Part shown: positions 61,851-64,000 of the stretch, piece after piece
Layout of the letters: each line of letters begins with the position of its first letter
Numbering within the stretch: the stretch's first letter is position 1
Origin: Candidatus Terasakiella magnetica
Lineage (GTDB): Bacteria; Pseudomonadota; Alphaproteobacteria; Rhodospirillales; Terasakiellaceae
Reading direction: 5' to 3'
Length of the DNA stretch: 64,000 nt
Assembly (NCBI RefSeq): GCF_900093605.1
Contig: NZ_FLYE01000045.1
Coordinates: 176,551 to 240,550 of the forward strand
The notes under the pieces: generated by a model
Told to the model about the DNA's origin: nothing
Database searches by the model: none
What the model saw: only the letters and a program-made list of their open reading frames with translations
Made by a program: the position numbers and the translations under genes

Positions 61851-62573
61851 TCAATTAGTCGAAGGTATACGGTCTTTGGCATAAACCTTTGAGTTCAATT
61901 GAGTGAATGGTTTGTGTGAGGATACATATTGGTCAATCTTTTCCATGATGGTAGCATGTTCTTTTGCAAGGTAGTGGTATAGGTTGACTGTTCCTATGGC
62001 AAGGGAGAGCTGGGGCGCGTGTTTGAAGCCGACTTCATCGTTATAGAGCTTGACCGAAAGGGTTGAGGATAAGAAACCTTTGATACGACCTTGTTCATAT
62101 GCATCCATCAGTTTTGATTTTTGATTAAAGCGAACTAAGCGTTTTGTGTTTGCCAGTGTGTTAAGAACAAAAAGGTCATGCCATTTGATACCGCTGATGT
62201 ACCCAATAGGCACGCTTGTATAATCATTATACTTGGGATTTAGGAAAATACCTTGTTCAACTGTCACGAAAGGTTTGGATGAACGTGTGAAGGCGCGGGA
62301 ATAGAATTGCTCAGCAATTGGGTTTCGGTATAACTCTCCATCAATCCTGCCTTGGTTGAATTCAAGAATGCCTCGCCGACCGGGAAGGAAGTCAAACTCA
62401 GTTGAACATCCAATGCTGTCGTAGATGTTGATGAGTATAGGAAGTGCATGACGGGCAATATCATCCCCCATCACGGCGACAATCTTTTTTGGACAAGCCT
62501 CTGTTGATGTGATTCCCAAACTGAACACACCAATCAAAGCTATCCAAAGTGTTCGTCTTATCATGCATACCAT
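61851..62573 (-). CDS. Putative periplasmic binding protein
   Basis: A 240-residue secreted protein. The ATG at 62573 has GAGG 9 bp upstream; an in-frame ATG at 62588 lacks a site. A signal peptide ends near STEACP. The mature part shows type II binding-protein traits (ILINIYDSIGCSTEF, EFNQGRIDGELYRNP, FLNPKYNDYTSVPIGYISG), a distant SBP_bac_3 relation. Two Cys residues (ACPKK and GCSTE) may pair. It is the last of four such genes in 3.6 kb and lies next to a probable island boundary. Confidence 0.68.
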   Translation of the reverse strand: MVCMIRRTLWIALIGVFSLGITSTEACPKKIVAVMGDDIARHALPILINIYDSIGCSTEFDFLPGRRGILEFNQGRIDGELYRNPIAEQFYSRAFTRSSKPFVTVEQGIFLNPKYNDYTSVPIGYISGIKWHDLFVLNTLANTKRLVRFNQKSKLMDAYEQGRIKGFLSSTLSVKLYNDEVGFKHAPQLSLAIGTVNLYHYLAKEHATIMEKIDQYVSSHKPFTQLNSKVYAKDRIPSTN

Positions 62574-62722
62574 CGTCGTAGACCTCATATGTATGGTAAC
62601 ACAAGATGGGATTATTGAAACTGAGAAGTGGCTGGAGGAAGTTGATATCTTATCGTATATGAATAGGCTTTCAGGAATTTATAGTTAAAAATCACTTGTT
62701 TGTACGGACAGACTAACAAAGA

Positions 62723-62754
62723 AAAACCCCACCAGAATGAACTGATGGGGTTTT
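62723..62754. terminator. Orphan terminator in a divergent gap
   Basis: AAAACCCCACCAG (62723-62735) pairs with CTGATGGGGTTTT (62742-62754); both strands have T-runs. It lies between two genes transcribed away from each other, where no terminator is expected. It is similar in stem and loop to the one at 58838 and in the same orientation. Confidence 0.85.
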
Positions 62755-62860
62755 CTTGATCGCTTGATCTTCTTGACTGTTACACACGGCTGCTGAGCCG
62801 AGGTAGGAAGCCAAGGAGTTCTGTACTGTTTCTTATGAAGAATAATACATTTTGGAATCC

Positions 62861-62877
62861 TAGGTTTTCAAGACCTA
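62861..62877 (-). other. tRNA-Ser(UGA) anticodon-arm mimic, possible att core
   Basis: On the minus strand 62877-62861 reads TAGGTCTTGAAAACCTA: a 5-bp stem and a 7-nt loop, with U33, anticodon UGA and purine at 37. The core GGTCTTGAAAACC equals the anticodon arm of bacterial tRNA-Ser(UGA). No D, variable or T arm can be found around it, so it is not a tRNA gene. Its place 91 bp upstream of a tyrosine integrase makes an attachment-site core plausible. Confidence 0.4.
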
Positions 62878-62929
62878 AGACCTTATGGGGAATAAAGAAA
62901 ATATCGTTTGCATGAAATTAATTTGTTGA

Positions 62930-62952
62930 GGTGGTCCACCGGATTGGTCCAC
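62930..62952. repeat. TGGTCCAC direct repeat upstream of the integrase
   Basis: TGGTCCAC occurs at 62932-62939 and 62945-62952 (13-bp period), the first inside the GGTGG-T-CCACC palindrome. The repeats end 15 bp before the integrase ATG. They may bind the integrase or an excisionase. The remaining 62589-62929 gap has a CGGCT/AGCCG hairpin (62787-62800), the terminator and the anticodon mimic, but no gene. Confidence 0.4.
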
Positions 62953-62967
62953 TAAGGACTGCAAATC

Positions 62968-63918
62968 ATGCACTTAAGACGAAGGGGTGGTGTTTACCAC
63001 TGGAGGAGAAAACTTCCTCATTCAGTAGCCAGTAAATTGGGAAAATGGGAGTTGGTGAGGTCTCTCAATACTTCAGACCGTCAGGTTGCAAACACGAGAG
63101 CAGCTAGGCTGGTAATCGCTTCTGAGAAAGTCTATAACCTCGCTATGACTGATAAAAAAATTACATCTGAACAGATAAATGGAATCGCTTGCAAATGGCT
63201 TAAAGAGGCTCTTGAGCAAGACGAAGAAGTGCGCCTTCATTTACCAGTAAGTCAAGCTGCGTATGCTGAATGTGAGCCTGATGACGACCCTGTTGATGTG
63301 GATGTTGAACAAATAAAACTTTATCAATCGGAAACCAAGGAAGCATTGTCTCGAAATGACATTAGGTATTCTAAATCATTGGTGAAAGAGGTTTTGGCAT
63401 CTGAAGATTTCCAAGTAGATGACAAATCTGATGAAGATAAGATATTGTCACGCGTGATGCTAAGAGCTGTCAGTGAGTTTTATCGCATTATCAAGGCTAG
63501 GCGCTTAGGTGATTACACTGTTGGGAATATCGACCCTTTATTTGCTGAGGTCCTTGGCTATGGAAGCTCTGGTCGAAATTCTGATAGTGGACAATCACAA
63601 ATCAAGCTTTCCGAGTTGTCAGGGAAGTTCATTGAAGCTCAAATTCGAGATGGTAAATGGCAACCGATTTCAAAGAGAAATAATGTCCCTAAGCTTAACA
63701 AGTTCATTGAAATGGTTGGTGATATTCCAGCCGATAATGTAACTCGAAATATGATACGAGATTATCGTGATGCACTTGATGATATGGGTTTGAAAAGCAG
63801 CACTATTGGTCAACGTTTCAAGGTTGTCGCGGCGATGTATAACTGGGCAAAGAGAGAAGGTTATACAAGTATCGATAACCCTCTTAAGGGTTTAGCCCCA
63901 AGAGATGACTGTTTCTGA
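62968..63918 (+). pseudogene. Truncated tyrosine recombinase/integrase
   Basis: A 316-residue reading frame covering only the N-terminal part of a phage-type integrase. Residues 1-50 are a DUF6538-like region (LRRRGGVYHWRRKLPHSVAS). Residues about 205-305 form the core-binding SAM-like domain, with LSELSGKFIEAQ, NKFIEMVGDIPADNVTRNM and VVAAMYNWAKREGYTSIDNP. The frame stops at GLAPRDDCF, so the catalytic Arg-His-Arg-Tyr domain is missing; neither other frame in the last 80 bp restores it. Codon use (frequent AGA, AGG, CGA) differs from the neighbouring genes, suggesting transfer. It may be a decayed or interrupted integrase. Confidence 0.75.
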
Positions 63919-64000
63919 ACCTTATTCACTTTGCAATAAATATCAATAAGTTACTGATAAGTATTGACTATGCGAAACGCCGTTGGTAGTACATTTGGGT

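Noticed and set aside
62861..62877. A complete tRNA-Ser gene
   Set aside because: Only the anticodon arm is present; acceptor, D, variable and T arms could not be found within 100 bp on either side.

Overview
The window reads as chromosomal DNA of a free-living, motile alphaproteobacterium of the Rhodospirillales type, probably marine and close to Terasakiella or Thalassospira. This placement is an inference from gene order and protein flavour, not from a marker gene. Supporting signs are an xseB-ispA-dxs-tlyA operon, DinB with an N-terminal zinc finger, an EipB-like (DUF1849) envelope protein, a DUF1465/RcdA-like cell-cycle protein, class I PhaC, many orphan periplasmic binding proteins and c-di-GMP proteins. 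No rRNA gene, complete tRNA gene, CRISPR array or complete insertion sequence was seen.

Layout. 1-8 kb: an orphan solute-binding protein, a periplasmic/cytoplasmic cyclophilin pair, a diguanylate cyclase, an EipB-like protein, dinB, a periplasmic rhodanese, a ROK sugar kinase and two unknown conserved proteins. 8-15 kb: an MBL-fold hydrolase, a SAM methyltransferase, a two-cysteine ArsR repressor divergent from a TusA-like sulfur carrier, and an RND efflux pair. 15-24 kb: housekeeping genes (HDAC-like hydrolase, xseB-ispA-dxs-tlyA, nucleoside-recognition membrane protein, aroC, fabI). A probable small RNA and three copies of a dispersed palindromic repeat lie among them. 24-30 kb: a YihY-type membrane protein, an orphan NMT1-like binding protein, a PDZ lipoprotein, a CbpA-like DnaJ, a glycine-zipper lipoprotein, pdxH and a cation-efflux protein. 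30-36 kb: a second two-cysteine ArsR with a DUF2892 membrane protein, divergent from a second RND pair. 35-43 kb: a chemoreceptor, a GAF-GGDEF-EAL protein, phaC, an M20 amidohydrolase and the RcdA-like protein. 43-53 kb: a third RND pair, GNAT and Rrf2 proteins, and a 1156-residue PAS-GGDEF-EAL protein. 53-62.6 kb: a KdsC-like phosphatase, a MamF/MmsF-like membrane protein, bacteriohemerythrin, a PhnD-like binding protein with a histidine kinase, cspA, and four more orphan periplasmic binding proteins. 62.6-64 kb: a probable island edge with an orphan terminator, a tRNA-Ser(UGA) anticodon-arm mimic and a truncated tyrosine integrase.

How the parts may work together. Two ArsR-type regulators carry the cysteine pair typical of persulfide sensors (BigR/SqrR). 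They sit beside sulfur-handling genes (TusA-like, DUF2892), and RND pumps lie next to both, so this stretch looks like a sulfide/persulfide or redox-stress module. A periplasmic rhodanese 5 kb away may belong to the same physiology. Seven periplasmic binding proteins have no ABC permease or ATPase beside them. With one histidine kinase, one chemoreceptor and three c-di-GMP proteins, they suggest a large nutrient-sensing and motility-control capacity.

The observations most worth following are: the minus-strand small RNA with a C-rich loop at 21230-21353; the stand-alone MamF-like protein at 53455; the ArsR/DUF2892//RND divergon at 30.7-35.5 kb with interleaved promoters; the 18-bp motif shared by the promoters near 3456 and 7129; and the integrase edge.
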